From assembly GCA_002716945.1 (NCBI GenBank), contig PBCF01000003.1, positions 1 to 64,000 on the forward strand: a stretch of 64,000 nt of DNA. Reading direction: 5' to 3'. The DNA is from Gammaproteobacteria bacterium (lineage in GTDB: Bacteria; Pseudomonadota; Gammaproteobacteria; GCA-002705445; GCA-002716945). The notes beneath the pieces were generated by a model. The model saw only the letters and a list, made by a program, of their open reading frames with translations, ran no database searches and was not told the DNA's origin. Positions within the stretch are counted from its first letter, which is position 1; every line of letters starts with the position of its first letter. The translations under genes and the position numbers were made by a program. Below are positions 1 to 9,364 of the stretch, in pieces.

Positions 1-142
1 CGGGTTGTCCCCCGCTAAAAGGTAGATTCTTACGCGTTACGCACCCGTCCGCCGCTCGTCACCCGAAGTGTTACCGCACGACTTGCATGTGTTAAGCATT
101 CCGCCAGCGTTCAATCTGAGCCAGTATCAAACTCTTCACTTA
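1..142 (-). rRNA. rrs: 16S ribosomal RNA, 5' end (partial)
   Basis: Read on the minus strand, the sequence contains the universal 16S 5' region: AGAGTTTGAT near the start, then CTGGCTCAG, GAACGCTGGCGG and AACACATGCAAGTCG, and a GCGGACGGGTG block. Setting AGAGTTTGAT at E. coli position 8 puts the mature 5' end at about base 142. The gene runs off the left edge. tyrS lies upstream in the same orientation, an arrangement also seen in pseudomonads. The fragment is too short for firm taxonomy. Confidence 0.95.
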
Positions 143-265
143 GTAAATTTTGAGTCTTATCGACAAAATTTTTTGAATAGCTTTAATTGCTATGTTATTT
201 ATTTAGTGAGTAAAATACAGGCACTACGCACAAATCATTCCAAATTTTTACAGATCTTCTTTAAC

Positions 266-298
266 ACGCTCACTATGAGCGCATGGGATCAGATTATA
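266..298 (-). promoter_or_regulatory. Candidate rRNA promoter and leader hairpin
   Basis: On the minus strand a perfect TATAAT lies at 298-293, about 150 bases upstream of the mature 16S end. Just downstream is a 6-bp hairpin (267-272 with 276-281, loop CTA). No convincing -35 hexamer is visible at 16-18 bases. The gap 143-329 between tyrS and 16S therefore probably holds the rRNA promoter and the transcribed leader. This rests on position and one hexamer only. Confidence 0.4.
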
Positions 299-329
299 CC
301 TATGTTTGATAATTTATCATAGTATTTTC

Positions 330-1532
330 TTATGAAATGGTTATTTTGAAAAATTTTTTCTTACCAACATTCAGTATGAATTCTTGTTGATGAGGGCACA
401 AATGATCGATTGAATCTACAGCTTTATTATTGATTTTTATAGCATTTTGTTTAATTAATCTTCTTGCTTCTGAAGTACTAGCTAATATCTTAGTATTTTT
501 TGTTAAAAAACTTATTATGTTTAATGGAGTTTTAGAGCTGACCAAAATGGACTCCATATCATCTGTTAATTCTTTTTTTTGAAACCTTTTTAAGAAATCA
601 CTTTCTGCTTTAATACCAGCTGCCGAACTATGAAAACGACTCACTAATTCTTTAGCTAGTTTTAGTTTTGCATCTCGCGGATTTAATTTATTTGTATTGG
701 TATTCTTTTTCATTGTCATAATTTCTGATTCACTTGTGAAGCTTAAGAGTAAATAGTATCTCCACATTAGTTCATCGCTAATGGACATAATTTTTCCAAA
801 CATATCATTTGGTTGATCGTCGATAGAAATATAATTATCATAAGATTTTGACATTTTCTTTGTCCCATCTAATCCCTCAAGGATAGGCATAGTTATATAT
901 ACTTGCTTCTCCATCCCATGACTCTCTTGTATTTTACGACCCATAAGTAAATTGAACTTCTGATCTGTTCCGCCAAGCTCAACATCAGCTTTTAATTTTA
1001 CAGAATCGTATCCTTGAATGAGCGGATACAAGAATTCATGAATGCTAATTGGTTTTTTTGACTTATAACGATCCTCAAATGCATCTTTTTCCAACATCCT
1101 CGCAACTGTCTGGTGACTTGCTAATTCTATAAGATCACTACCAGTCATTTTGTCTAACCATTTAGAGTTAAATTCTATTTTAGTTTTTTCTTTAGATAAG
1201 ATTTTGAATATTTTCTTCTTAAAAATATTGGCATTTCTAATTATAGTTTTTTTGTCTAATTTGGGGCGAGTTACATCACGACCAGAAGGATCTCCTATAC
1301 GAGCTGTGTAATCTCCAATAAGAAAAATAATCTGGTGGCCTAAATCTTGAAATTCTTTTAATTTATTTATTAAAACTGTATGTCCAATATGTAAATCAGG
1401 AGCAGTCGGGTCTATGCCTAGCTTAATAACCAATTTTTTTTTAGTTTTAATCTTTTCCTTGAGCTCTTTGAGATGCGTGATTTCTGCAGTCCCACGTTCT
1501 ATTATTTTTAATTGTTCATCTATGTTTTTCAT
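330..1532 (-). CDS. tyrS: Tyrosyl-tRNA synthetase
   Basis: A class I aminoacyl-tRNA synthetase that charges tRNA-Tyr in the cytoplasm. The 400-residue protein has the nucleotide-binding HIGH motif at residues 48-51 (DLHIGHTVL), a KMSKS loop (KKMSKSYDN) near residue 230, and a C-terminal S4-type RNA-binding segment (SEARRLIKQ...). The exact HIGH tetrapeptide points to the TyrZ/TyrS2 branch rather than the E. coli type. Length is normal. The gene is immediately upstream of the 16S rRNA gene on the same strand and divergent from anmK. Confidence 0.96.
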   Translation of the reverse strand: MKNIDEQLKIIERGTAEITHLKELKEKIKTKKKLVIKLGIDPTAPDLHIGHTVLINKLKEFQDLGHQIIFLIGDYTARIGDPSGRDVTRPKLDKKTIIRNANIFKKKIFKILSKEKTKIEFNSKWLDKMTGSDLIELASHQTVARMLEKDAFEDRYKSKKPISIHEFLYPLIQGYDSVKLKADVELGGTDQKFNLLMGRKIQESHGMEKQVYITMPILEGLDGTKKMSKSYDNYISIDDQPNDMFGKIMSISDELMWRYYLLLSFTSESEIMTMKKNTNTNKLNPRDAKLKLAKELVSRFHSSAAGIKAESDFLKRFQKKELTDDMESILVSSKTPLNIISFLTKNTKILASTSEARRLIKQNAIKINNKAVDSIDHLCPHQQEFILNVGKKKFFKITIS

Positions 1533-1579
1533 ATTCTTTAAATTAACTATATAATAAATAAAAACAGTTTTATATCGAA

Positions 1580-2659
1580 ATGTCTAAATACTATATAGGA
1601 ACTATGTGTGGCACTAGCCTTGATTCTGTTGATGTATCAATTACATCTTTTGAATCAAAAAAGATAAAAATAATTGATTTCCAATCATACCCGTTAGGTA
1701 ATCAATTAAAAAAAGAAATTAATCTACATAAATCAAAATATCCATCAAAAAAAAACTTAGATAAATTAAATTTATCCGTATCATTATTAATGAGCAAATA
1801 TATCAATAAAATAATTACCAAAAATAAATTAAATGCAGAACATATAAAAGCAATTGGATACCCAGGAATTACTTTAAATCACGATCCTTCTAAAAAAAGG
1901 TCCGAATATTTAGGTGATGCTGAAAAAATAAATTTAAAAACTGGTATTCCTGTTGTGGCTGATTTCAGACAAACAGATATTGATTGTGGAGGGCAAGGTG
2001 CTCCGCTATCTGCATTATTTCATAGTTTTCTGTATAACAAAGATCCAGTAATCTTCGTAAATCTTGGAGGATTTGCTAATATCACCCTAAAAAAAGGATA
2101 CAAATTTTATGGTTATGATACAGGACCAGCAAACTACTTATTAGATTTATGGTGTCAAAAAAAATTAAATAAAGAATTTGATGCTTCAGGAAATCTTGCA
2201 CAGAAAGGTGAAGTTCAATTGAGTTTACTAAATAGCATGTTGAAAGATAAATACTTTAAAAAACTACCTCCAAAAAGTACTGGTTTTGAATATTTTAATT
2301 GGAAATGGTTAATGGATCATTTATCTAAATACAAGAATATTAATAAACTAAATGTACTTTCTACATTAACTTATTTAACTTCTATAACCGTTGCTCAAGA
2401 GATAAATAAACATCATGTGAAAAGTAAATTTATATTTTTTGCTGGAGGTGGTTCTAAAAATAAAATGATAGTTGATAAAATTATAGAGTTAACTGGTAAA
2501 AAAAGACAACTTAAATTAAAGAACAATATAGATGAAAAAAATCTTGAAACTGTTTCATTTGCTTGGTTAGCTAAAATGCGTATAAATAAACAAAAAATAC
2601 CAAACCTGTCTATAACTGGTTCTAAAAAATCAAGCTTGCTTGGATTTATCTATCATTAA
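1580..2659 (+). CDS. anmK: Anhydro-N-acetylmuramic acid kinase
   Basis: AnmK opens and phosphorylates 1,6-anhydro-MurNAc released from peptidoglycan, giving MurNAc-6-phosphate. Visible motifs are the N-terminal phosphate loop [12 protein letters not shown], the central NLGGFANIT segment and [12 protein letters not shown]. At 359 residues it is a typical length. It is divergent from tyrS, as in pseudomonads, and its 3' end overlaps the convergent gltA by 14 bases. With amgK and murU at 15566-17175 it implies cell-wall sugar recycling, although the linking phosphatase MupP and the etherase MurQ are not in this window. Confidence 0.95.
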   Translation: MSKYYIGTMCGTSLDSVDVSITSFESKKIKIIDFQSYPLGNQLKKEINLHKSKYPSKKNLDKLNLSVSLLMSKYINKIITKNKLNAEHIKAIGYPGITLNHDPSKKRSEYLGDAEKINLKTGIPVVADFRQTDIDCGGQGAPLSALFHSFLYNKDPVIFVNLGGFANITLKKGYKFYGYDTGPANYLLDLWCQKKLNKEFDASGNLAQKGEVQLSLLNSMLKDKYFKKLPPKSTGFEYFNWKWLMDHLSKYKNINKLNVLSTLTYLTSITVAQEINKHHVKSKFIFFAGGGSKNKMIVDKIIELTGKKRQLKLKNNIDEKNLETVSFAWLAKMRINKQKIPNLSITGSKKSSLLGFIYH

Positions 2660-3809
2660 TATTTATATATTTACGGTTTCCACTTCCCTGATATATTTGT
2701 GTTGGTCTAAAAATTTTATTATTGCTTATTTGTTCTGCCCAATGTGCAACCCAGCCTGACACCCTTGAAACCGCAAAAACAGTTGTAAATAAATCTACTG
2801 GTATACCAATTTCTTTATATAAGATACCTGAATAAAAATCCACATTAGCATAAACACCTTTTTTTGATAATATTGCATCGCAGGCACGTTCCAATTCAAT
2901 TGCAGTATCGAATAAATCTGAAACATCATCGCCTTTTTCGTCAAATAATTGCTGGGTCATTGTTGTCAAAATGTTAGCACGAGGGTCTTTTACAGAATAT
3001 TCTCTATGTCCCATACCCCAAACAACTTTCTTCTCTTTTAATGTATTTTCCAGCCAGTTTTTCACATTCTCTTTCTTTTCAATCTTTTCAAGCATAGCTA
3101 CGACTTTTTGATTAGCGCCGCCATGTAAAGGTCCAGATAATGAACCTATTGCTGATGAAATAACCTGCTGAGGATTGGAAAGTGTTGAAGCAGTAACCAT
3201 GGCTGTGAAAGTTGATGCATTAATTGTATGTTCCGCATGTAATATGAAAGTTGCATCCATGATGCGTTTAACTAAATCTGATGGCTTATAATCATTATTT
3301 AACATATTTAGAAAATTATCCGCAAAATTAAGATGTCTTTGAGGTGCAATAAATTTTTTATTAAATCTGATTCTCTGCCACGCAGGCACGATTGAACCAA
3401 TACTTCCAATTAATTTAGCTGCTATATCTAGAAAATAATCTAAAGTGTATTCTTTCCCTTTGGTTTTTTCAGGGTTAAATTCAAGTGAATAAAATGAGCC
3501 TAGTGATGCTGCAGTTAATTGCAATACTTGCATGGGATCAGATTTTTTTGGTAATGAATTTAATAGTACAAGTAAATTATCTGGTAGGTTTTGATATTCA
3601 TTGATTGCAGATTTAAATTTCTCTAACTCATTTTTTTTTGGTAATTGTCCAGCAATCAATAAATAAGCAACCTCTTCAAAACTACTTTCCATAGCCAGTT
3701 CTTCTATAGAGTAACCCCTATAACTTAATATACCTTTTTTGCCATCTATATCTGATATTGAAGACTGTGTGGCTATAACACCATCGAGTCCAGGACGATA
3801 ATCAACCAT
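2646..3809 (-). CDS. gltA: Citrate synthase (short type II form)
   Basis: Condenses oxaloacetate with acetyl-CoA at the entry to the TCA cycle. Catalytic signatures are HAEHTINAST, GPLHGGAN with an active-site His, GHREYSVKDPR, and an Asp in NVDFYSG. The 387-residue length fits the shorter citrate/2-methylcitrate synthase group. Motifs alone cannot exclude 2-methylcitrate synthase, but no other propionate genes are nearby, so citrate synthase is more likely. It sits between anmK and erpA, separated from erpA by 17 bases, and may be co-transcribed with it. Confidence 0.85.
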   Translation of the reverse strand: MVDYRPGLDGVIATQSSISDIDGKKGILSYRGYSIEELAMESSFEEVAYLLIAGQLPKKNELEKFKSAINEYQNLPDNLLVLLNSLPKKSDPMQVLQLTAASLGSFYSLEFNPEKTKGKEYTLDYFLDIAAKLIGSIGSIVPAWQRIRFNKKFIAPQRHLNFADNFLNMLNNDYKPSDLVKRIMDATFILHAEHTINASTFTAMVTASTLSNPQQVISSAIGSLSGPLHGGANQKVVAMLEKIEKKENVKNWLENTLKEKKVVWGMGHREYSVKDPRANILTTMTQQLFDEKGDDVSDLFDTAIELERACDAILSKKGVYANVDFYSGILYKEIGIPVDLFTTVFAVSRVSGWVAHWAEQISNNKIFRPTQIYQGSGNRKYININDR

Positions 3810-3826
3810 TGTTTACCTTATTAATT

Positions 3827-4189
3827 TTAAGTTGAAAAAGATGAACCACAACCGCAAGTAGTTTTCGCGTTTGGATTTTTGATAATAAATTGAGATCCTT
3901 CTAAGCCCTCTTGATAATCTATCTTAGCGCCTCTTAGATATTGAATACTCATTGGATCTACAATAAGTTTAACACCACATTTAGATATTTCAGAATCTCC
4001 GTCTTGTATTTTTTCATCAAATGTAAATCCATACTGAAAACCAGAGCAGCCACCACCAGTGATAAAAACTCTTAAATTCAGATTTGGATTTTTTTCTTCT
4101 TCGATGAGTTCTTTAACTTTGAAAGCAGCACTCTCAGTAAAGACTAAGACATCTTTTTGTGACAAATTGTTTGCTTCTGTTTGCATCAT
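3827..4189 (-). CDS. erpA: A-type iron-sulfur carrier ErpA
   Basis: A small A-type carrier that delivers Fe-S clusters to apoproteins. It keeps all three cluster-binding cysteines: one in [11 protein letters not shown] and two in the C-terminal TTCGCGSS. The ATG at 4189 is chosen because AGAGG lies six bases upstream; an earlier in-frame TTG at 4195 is less likely. The gene lies between gltA and the bactofilin gene. The cysteine-less paralogue DsrR (58572-58925) makes a useful contrast in the same window. Confidence 0.94.
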   Translation of the reverse strand: MMQTEANNLSQKDVLVFTESAAFKVKELIEEEKNPNLNLRVFITGGGCSGFQYGFTFDEKIQDGDSEISKCGVKLIVDPMSIQYLRGAKIDYQEGLEGSQFIIKNPNAKTTCGCGSSFST

Positions 4190-4255
4190 TCTCAACCTCT
4201 GCAGTTATGCACACAGTATAGTCGAACTCATCATGAAAAACAATTTTACTTAGCT

Positions 4256-4759
4256 TTACTTAGAGTTATTATTTGATGATGTGTCGGCTGATTTTATGTA
4301 AGATGGTGCAGATTTAGCATCTTTATTTGAGTTAGACGTAGATTGTTTTTCAAGCAACTTAGAGGTCTTTCCTTTATTTCTGATTAAACTGCCATTAACT
4401 GTGGCGCCACCATGCATATCTAAAATGTCATAATATACATTGCCTGTAACTAGAGCAGTAGCATCAATTTCTATTTTTGATGTTGATCTAACATTCCCAT
4501 TTACTTCACCTTGCAACAAAATTATAGGAGCAACTATATCTCCTTCAACAACTCCTTTACTATCAATGACTATTTTTCCATCCCCTTCTTCGGATGCATT
4601 AATATTACCCTTAACAGTGCCAGAGATTTGTAAATTTTTAGAGAATGTTATATTCCCTACAAATTCTGAATTTGTTCCAATAGCTGTATCGGCGCTTGTA
4701 CTTTTAACACCAACTTCACTTTTAACTGTGTTGTCGCCAAAAATCTTCATAATTCCCAT
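4256..4759 (-). CDS. Bactofilin (polymer-forming cytoskeletal protein)
   Basis: Bactofilins self-assemble into filaments at the membrane and scaffold cell-wall or shape factors. The protein has the family pattern of a short repeating beta-helix core: KNLQISGTVKGNINA, then KIVIDSKGVVEGDI, EVNGNVRSTSKIEIDA and VTGNVYYDILDMHGG. A disordered Ser/Asn/Lys-rich tail follows. The start is uncertain: ATG at 4759 is close to GGAGAGG, ATG at 4750 has better spacing, and a TTG lies further upstream. It sits between argC and erpA; bactofilin genes are often found near erpA/argC in gammaproteobacteria. Confidence 0.9.
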   Translation of the reverse strand: MGIMKIFGDNTVKSEVGVKSTSADTAIGTNSEFVGNITFSKNLQISGTVKGNINASEEGDGKIVIDSKGVVEGDIVAPIILLQGEVNGNVRSTSKIEIDATALVTGNVYYDILDMHGGATVNGSLIRNKGKTSKLLEKQSTSNSNKDAKSAPSYIKSADTSSNNNSK

Positions 4760-4848
4760 TATCCTCTCCACTAAAAACAGTGAGATTTAAGTCTAACTCG
4801 ATACTACATATGATTACAAGAATAAAAGCAAGATATTGTTAAAAAATC

Positions 4849-5868
4849 CTAAGTTAGGGCTGTTTTTTCATCAAATTGAAACATAATATTCATATTTTGA
4901 ACAGCTTGGCCAGATGCCCCCTTAACCAAATTATCTAATACTGACAAAATTACTACATTTTGTTCCTTATTATCCGAAGATGTCTGATGAATTGAGATAT
5001 GACAATTATTAGTTTTTTCTACATCTGAAATTTTAGGAAATGAATTTGAATCCAATATTTTTATAAATTCACAATTCTCATAATAATCTTTATATTTTTT
5101 TGTGATTTCATCTACATTGCTATAATTCATTTTTAAATATAATGTTGAAAAAATACCTCTATGCATTGAACTTAAATGGGGCACAAAAAGAATATCTAAT
5201 TGGCTATTAAACATATTTATAATTTGTAACATTTCTGGATAGTGTCTGTGGCATTCTACAGCATAAGCTTGGAAATTATCCTGACCTTCAGAAAATAATT
5301 CACTTTTCTTTAAGTTTCTACCTGCACCACTAATTCCTGATTTTGCATCTAAAATGATTTTTTGTTCCTTCAGTGATTTGCAAATGGGCAATAGCCCTAA
5401 TATAGATGATGTTGGGAAACACCCTGGATTAGCAACAATTTTAGCATTTTTTATTTTATCCTTTTGACCAGGAAGTTCAGGTAATCCATAAACTGCAGAA
5501 TCAAGTAAACTTGGAGACAAATGTTTCATCTGATACCATTTTTCCCATACTTCTTGACTAGCAATTCTAAAGTCTGCTGATATATCAATTACTCTTATAT
5601 TTTTTTTTACTAATTCTTCAACCATATTCATTGCTATACCATTAGGTGTTGCGAAAAATACTAAATCACATTGTGATAAATTTTCTGTGTTAGATTCTAT
5701 GAAAACTTGTTCGATTTTTTGATTAAGGTTAAATATATCGTTAACTTTCTTACCCACATGGGAGTTAGATGTTAATGCTTCAATTTTTACCTCTGGGTGT
5801 TTGAGAAGTATTTTTGTTAATTCTTCTCCAGTATATCCTGAGGCTCCTACTATTCCGACTGATATCAT
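4849..5868 (-). CDS. argC: N-acetyl-gamma-glutamyl-phosphate reductase
   Basis: The NADPH-dependent third step of arginine biosynthesis, converting N-acetylglutamyl phosphate to the semialdehyde. It has an N-terminal Rossmann motif (GIVGASGYTGEEL) and the active-site cysteine in ANPGCFPTSSILGLLP. A His in AYAVECHRHYPE and the HLSSMHRG segment match the catalytic domain. The length of 339 residues is usual. It is divergent from hemJ, with about 78 bases between the start codons that should hold both promoters. Confidence 0.95.
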   Translation of the reverse strand: MISVGIVGASGYTGEELTKILLKHPEVKIEALTSNSHVGKKVNDIFNLNQKIEQVFIESNTENLSQCDLVFFATPNGIAMNMVEELVKKNIRVIDISADFRIASQEVWEKWYQMKHLSPSLLDSAVYGLPELPGQKDKIKNAKIVANPGCFPTSSILGLLPICKSLKEQKIILDAKSGISGAGRNLKKSELFSEGQDNFQAYAVECHRHYPEMLQIINMFNSQLDILFVPHLSSMHRGIFSTLYLKMNYSNVDEITKKYKDYYENCEFIKILDSNSFPKISDVEKTNNCHISIHQTSSDNKEQNVVILSVLDNLVKGASGQAVQNMNIMFQFDEKTALT

Positions 5869-5946
5869 TTGGTACTCTAGTTTGTAAACTAAAAGATGCT
5901 TATAAATTCTTTAGTTACATTATACAATTAAAGGTAGAATATTAAC

Positions 5947-6357
5947 ATGTTATGGTATAAATCTTTACATATCATTTTTATGGTTACTTGGTTTGCAGGC
6001 TTATTCTATTTACCAAGGTTGTTTGTCTATCATGTAATGTCAGATGACAAGATTTCTATTGATCGCTTCCAAATAATGGAAAGAAAACTATTTTGGGGAA
6101 TTATGACGCCCGGAGCAATATTTACAATTTTATTTGGTGTGTTGCTAATTGAATTTCATGGTTTTCCATTATGGCTACAATGGAAGACACTGTTAGTGTT
6201 TTTACTCGTTATATATCACATATGGTGTGGAGTATTAATATATAAATTTAAAAATAATCAAAACACGCATAGTCATGTTTGGTATAGATTTTTTAATGAG
6301 ATTCCGGTTGTATTCTTAATACTAATTATCCTGTTGGTTGTCTTTAAGCCCATCTAA
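5947..6357 (+). CDS. hemJ: Protoporphyrinogen IX oxidase HemJ
   Basis: HemJ is an integral membrane protein that oxidises protoporphyrinogen IX in heme synthesis and replaces HemG/HemY in many gammaproteobacteria. The 136-residue protein shows four hydrophobic segments and the family pattern LHIIFMVTWFAGLFYLPRLF near the N-terminus with a conserved His; VYH, MERKL and YHIWCG follow. Its last 36 bases overlap the 3' end of convergent rppH, so the two transcripts are complementary there. Heme supply is relevant to the cytochrome DsrJ elsewhere in the window. Confidence 0.9.
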   Translation: MLWYKSLHIIFMVTWFAGLFYLPRLFVYHVMSDDKISIDRFQIMERKLFWGIMTPGAIFTILFGVLLIEFHGFPLWLQWKTLLVFLLVIYHIWCGVLIYKFKNNQNTHSHVWYRFFNEIPVVFLILIILLVVFKPI

Positions 6358-6810
6358 AGTTTCAGCAAACTCATTAATAATACTTTTATAAAGAGTTTTC
6401 TTAAATTTAATAACACTATTTATCGCCGTCTTCTCATCTCCCCATTTCCAATCATCAAATTCAGCATGATCTAGTGCATTCAAGTTTATATCATTATCAT
6501 TTCCTGTGAGTTTAAGTAAAAACCACTTTTGCATCGCGCCTTCATATTTCTTTCTAGATCTTCTATAAACATGAGGTATATGGTACACCAACCATCTTTT
6601 GCTCACACCTAACATTTTTACTTTATCTTTGGTTAAGCCAGTTTCCTCATGCAATTCCCTGTATAAAGCTTGTTCTACTGATTCACCTTCGTCTATTCCA
6701 CCTTGAGGAAATTGCCAAGCATCTGCTCCAATTCTTTTCCCTAAAAAGAATTTGCCGTCAGTGTTAACAATTATCATCCCCACGCCTTTTCTGTAATTTT
6801 TCTTATCCAT
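6322..6810 (-). CDS. rppH: RNA pyrophosphohydrolase
   Basis: RppH removes pyrophosphate from the 5' triphosphate end of mRNA, triggering RNase E decay. The Nudix box is complete (GGIDEGESVEQALYRELHEE followed by TG), and the surrounding AWQFPQGG and WLVYHIP segments fit RppH rather than other Nudix enzymes. The 162-residue length is typical. The 3' end overlaps hemJ on the opposite strand. The HAD gene at 6857 is divergent and only 46 bases away. Confidence 0.94.
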   Translation of the reverse strand: MDKKNYRKGVGMIIVNTDGKFFLGKRIGADAWQFPQGGIDEGESVEQALYRELHEETGLTKDKVKMLGVSKRWLVYHIPHVYRRSRKKYEGAMQKWFLLKLTGNDNDINLNALDHAEFDDWKWGDEKTAINSVIKFKKTLYKSIINEFAETLDGLKDNQQDN

Positions 6811-6856
6811 AACTTTTAATGTTATTGTATAATATCATCAATAATTTTGGAATTTA

Positions 6857-7513
6857 ATGAACGGACTAGTCATTTTTGATTTGGATAATACAATAATTGC
6901 CGGAGACAGTGATAAAAACTGGGGCATGTTTTTAGCCGAAGAAAATATTGTAGACAAACATTATCTATTACAAAGTGAAGAATTTTATAAAAAATATTCA
7001 ACTGGAGATCTTGATATCTATAGTTTTATAAAATTTTGCTCTCAACCACTAATCAAAAACTCAATGGATAAATTATTAGATTTGAGAAAAAAATTTATTG
7101 AGACTAAAATTAAGCCTATGATTTTAGATAAGCCAAAACAAATTATTACAAATCATATAAAAAATGATGAAAAAGTGATTATTGCTACTGCAACTAATAA
7201 TTTTGTTACTCGCCCCATTGCAGATTTGTTTCAAATTGATGATTTAATATCAACGGAATTAGAAATAAAGAATAATAAATTTACTGGGAATGTAATTGAC
7301 ATACCATGCTTTAAAGAAGGTAAGTTAGAAAAAGTAAAAAAATGGGCTAATAAAAATGATTTTAAATTATCTGATGCAACCTTCTATAGTGATTCTTTTA
7401 ATGATTTACCACTATTCAACGAAGTAAAAAATGCCGTAGTTGTGGATGGTGATTCAAAAATATTATCTATAGCTAACAAAAATGCATGGCAATGTATGTC
7501 TTTTAGAGAATAA
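6857..7513 (+). CDS. HAD family (SerB-like, subclass IB) phosphatase
   Basis: A 218-residue haloacid-dehalogenase phosphatase. Motif I is FDLDNTII with the nucleophilic Asp, motif II is the Thr in IIATATNNF, and motif III/IV is YSDSFNDLPL. The helical cap between motifs I and II marks subclass IB. A similar HAD protein sits beside rppH in pseudomonads, where a histidinol-phosphatase role has been proposed; the substrate here cannot be read from sequence. It lacks features that would make me call it MupP. The next gene starts three bases after its stop codon, so they are likely co-transcribed. Confidence 0.8.
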   Translation: MNGLVIFDLDNTIIAGDSDKNWGMFLAEENIVDKHYLLQSEEFYKKYSTGDLDIYSFIKFCSQPLIKNSMDKLLDLRKKFIETKIKPMILDKPKQIITNHIKNDEKVIIATATNNFVTRPIADLFQIDDLISTELEIKNNKFTGNVIDIPCFKEGKLEKVKKWANKNDFKLSDATFYSDSFNDLPLFNEVKNAVVVDGDSKILSIANKNAWQCMSFRE

Positions 7514-7516
7514 GGT

Positions 7517-8119
7517 ATGGTTTATAGAACAAAAAATTTTATATTTATTTTGATTCTATTATCTTTAGTTTCAACTAATATTGTTATGGCAGATAATTTG
7601 ATAATAGATAATTTAAAAAATTCATCTTCAAATCAACCAAAAGAAGAATTCTGTGAAAATCAATCCACAAAATGGTGTTTTGTTACTGATAAAGTAATGG
7701 GGGGAGTTTCGAATGGTTCATTAAAACTCAAAATCACTAAAAATATAAATTTTTACAATATGAGTGGAAATGTTTCTACAGAAAATAATGGTGGTTTTAT
7801 ACAATTCAGAACAAATGTCATAAATCATCCTAAAAATAAACTATATAAGGGCGTTAGAATTAAAGTAAGGGGGAATAATCAAGAATATGCGGTTCATGTA
7901 AGAACTAAGTATTTATTTTTGCCATGGCAGTATTATGAATCTATTTTTATTGCAACGAATGAATGGGAGAGTATAGAACTACCGTTCGAAAATTTTAAAA
8001 AATCTAATTTTTACCAACCATCAAGTATTGCTTCTTCTGACATCAAGACTGTAGGAATAGTGGCGATAGGTCGAAATTTTACTGCAGATATAGATCTGGC
8101 TCAAATTGAATTCTACTAA
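7517..8119 (+). CDS. CIA30-like secreted protein
   Basis: The 200-residue protein starts with a signal peptide (hydrophobic run FIFILILLSLVS ending near VMA), so it is probably exported. The rest matches the CIA30/NDUFAF1 beta-sandwich: KWCFVTDKVMGGVSNGSL, then NNGGFIQFRT, GVRIKVRGNNQEY and a C-terminal KTVGIVAIGRN...DIDLAQIEFY. In mitochondria the domain assists complex I assembly; in bacteria its function is unknown. It follows the HAD gene directly and overlaps the convergent small membrane gene by four bases. Confidence 0.75.
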   Translation: MVYRTKNFIFILILLSLVSTNIVMADNLIIDNLKNSSSNQPKEEFCENQSTKWCFVTDKVMGGVSNGSLKLKITKNINFYNMSGNVSTENNGGFIQFRTNVINHPKNKLYKGVRIKVRGNNQEYAVHVRTKYLFLPWQYYESIFIATNEWESIELPFENFKKSNFYQPSSIASSDIKTVGIVAIGRNFTADIDLAQIEFY

Positions 8120-8337
8120 CTAATAAAATAATTAATATAACCAGTTATAAAAATAGGTATCTGTAGACCAAAATTTGTCATGACAGCTTTATCATGCATT
8201 AAATAACCTGAAACCATCCATCCCAGTGCCCCAATAGAATGTATAAAAATATATAAAGGATATACATTAAACTGTGCTATCAATATGCCTGATAATATAA
8301 AAAATGTGCTTATCCATTTCAATGTGTTTAGATTCAT
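8116..8337 (-). CDS. Small membrane protein, unrecognised
   Basis: A 73-residue, mostly hydrophobic protein with about two to three membrane-spanning stretches (WISTFFILSGILIA, YIFIHSIGALGWMVSGYLM, IPIFITGYINYF). No family can be assigned with confidence. The ATG is followed by an intact frame up to the four-base overlap with the CIA30 gene, and it lies 17 bases downstream of the FemAB-like gene on the same strand, so it may be the last gene of a dcd-femAB-like transcript. Conserved Gly and aromatic residues in the helices argue for a real gene. Confidence 0.6.
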   Translation of the reverse strand: MNLNTLKWISTFFILSGILIAQFNVYPLYIFIHSIGALGWMVSGYLMHDKAVMTNFGLQIPIFITGYINYFIS

Positions 8338-8354
8338 TTACTACTCCTATTTAT

Positions 8355-9362
8355 TTATGTTCTAAATTTTAACATTGCATTAAATATGAAACTATATATT
8401 CTAAATTTAGCTATATCAAACTCCCCAACTCTCTCAAATAAATTTCCTCCAAAACCAAGTTTGAAAAAATCTACACCGGGTGATGATTCATCATCTGATA
8501 TGCTTCCAAAGTTCATATATTTTACACCCATATCTTTGAGAACTTTGATTAACTCATATGTCATACCATAAGATGCAAAAATTTTTCTACCTCTTTGGTT
8601 GGATGCCGCATAATGCTGAAACGCAACATTATCAAAAACACTCATTATGCATGAGACTATAGGGCAATTCTTTTCATAACCTGTAAGAGCGAAGACTCGA
8701 GGTTTTCCACTATGGGTTTCACCTAAAAGTTGTGAGAAATTTTTTATATCAATTAATTTTATTTTTATTTTTTTCTTCTCTTGCATTTCATTGAGGATTT
8801 GGATAAATGTTTTTTGAGCATTTTCGAGTGTACTAATTTTCCATTCCAAATTATGCTTTTGTGATTGTTTTATATAATAACGATGTTTTTTTCTGCAATC
8901 TTGTAAAAAAACTTTATCGTCTTGCGTGGAGATATTAACGGTTTTAGAGCTAGTTATTTTAATAGTTGACTTAGCTAAAGTTGAAAATATCTCTAAATTT
9001 GTATCTGTTTTTTGTAAATAAGGTTTACATCTCAAATTAAATATTTTTTTTCTAATGATTATTTTTTTGAATTCATTCAATGCAGTCTTTGCCAGATCTA
9101 TTGATTTTGTATTCAAAATTGGTCCTCCTGGACACCATCCTAATTTTATACCCAAAAATTTCTTTACTAAAATTTGTGCAATCAATGTTGGTTTTTCGTT
9201 TTCACTAATAATTAACCTGAAACATTCCCAATTTTCATCTTTCTTCAACTCACCCCAAGCATACGATTGAAAAATTGTACTTTGATCAAACTGAGAAAGA
9301 ATAGCATCCCATTCTTTACTATCATTTTTATCTATGACGGTTGATAAATTAAATTTTTTCAC
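8355..9362 (-). CDS. FemAB-like / GNAT-fold acyltransferase
   Basis: The 335-residue product resembles FemA/FemB/FemX-type proteins: an N-terminal STIFQSYAWGELKK motif, a central HRYYIKQSQKHNLEW segment, and the C-terminal half AFQHYAASNQRGRK...YGMTYELIKVLKDMG and FKLGFGG. FemX enzymes add amino acids to lipid II in Gram-positives; in a Gram-negative the acceptor is unknown. I start at GTG 9362, five bases from the dcd stop codon and matching where family homology begins. A longer frame to 9437 would overlap dcd by 73 bases and adds a non-homologous tail. Confidence 0.75.
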   Translation of the reverse strand: MKKFNLSTVIDKNDSKEWDAILSQFDQSTIFQSYAWGELKKDENWECFRLIISENEKPTLIAQILVKKFLGIKLGWCPGGPILNTKSIDLAKTALNEFKKIIIRKKIFNLRCKPYLQKTDTNLEIFSTLAKSTIKITSSKTVNISTQDDKVFLQDCRKKHRYYIKQSQKHNLEWKISTLENAQKTFIQILNEMQEKKKIKIKLIDIKNFSQLLGETHSGKPRVFALTGYEKNCPIVSCIMSVFDNVAFQHYAASNQRGRKIFASYGMTYELIKVLKDMGVKYMNFGSISDDESSPGVDFFKLGFGGNLFERVGEFDIAKFRIYSFIFNAMLKFRT

Positions 9363-9364
9363 AA

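Noticed and set aside
251..266. boxA-like CTTCTTTAACACG near the rRNA leader
   Set aside because: It reads on the + strand, opposite to rRNA transcription, so it cannot serve as the 16S antitermination box.
68..322. 84-residue frame across the 16S 5' end and leader
   Set aside because: It overlaps the conserved 16S rRNA sequence on the other strand, has no plausible protein features and lies over the rRNA promoter.
2646..3809. 2-methylcitrate synthase prpC
   Set aside because: No propionate catabolism genes are nearby and motifs do not discriminate; citrate synthase is the simpler call.
6857..7513. HAD protein as MupP, the missing recycling phosphatase
   Set aside because: It belongs to the SerB-like IB subclass with a different cap, and it adjoins rppH rather than recycling genes.
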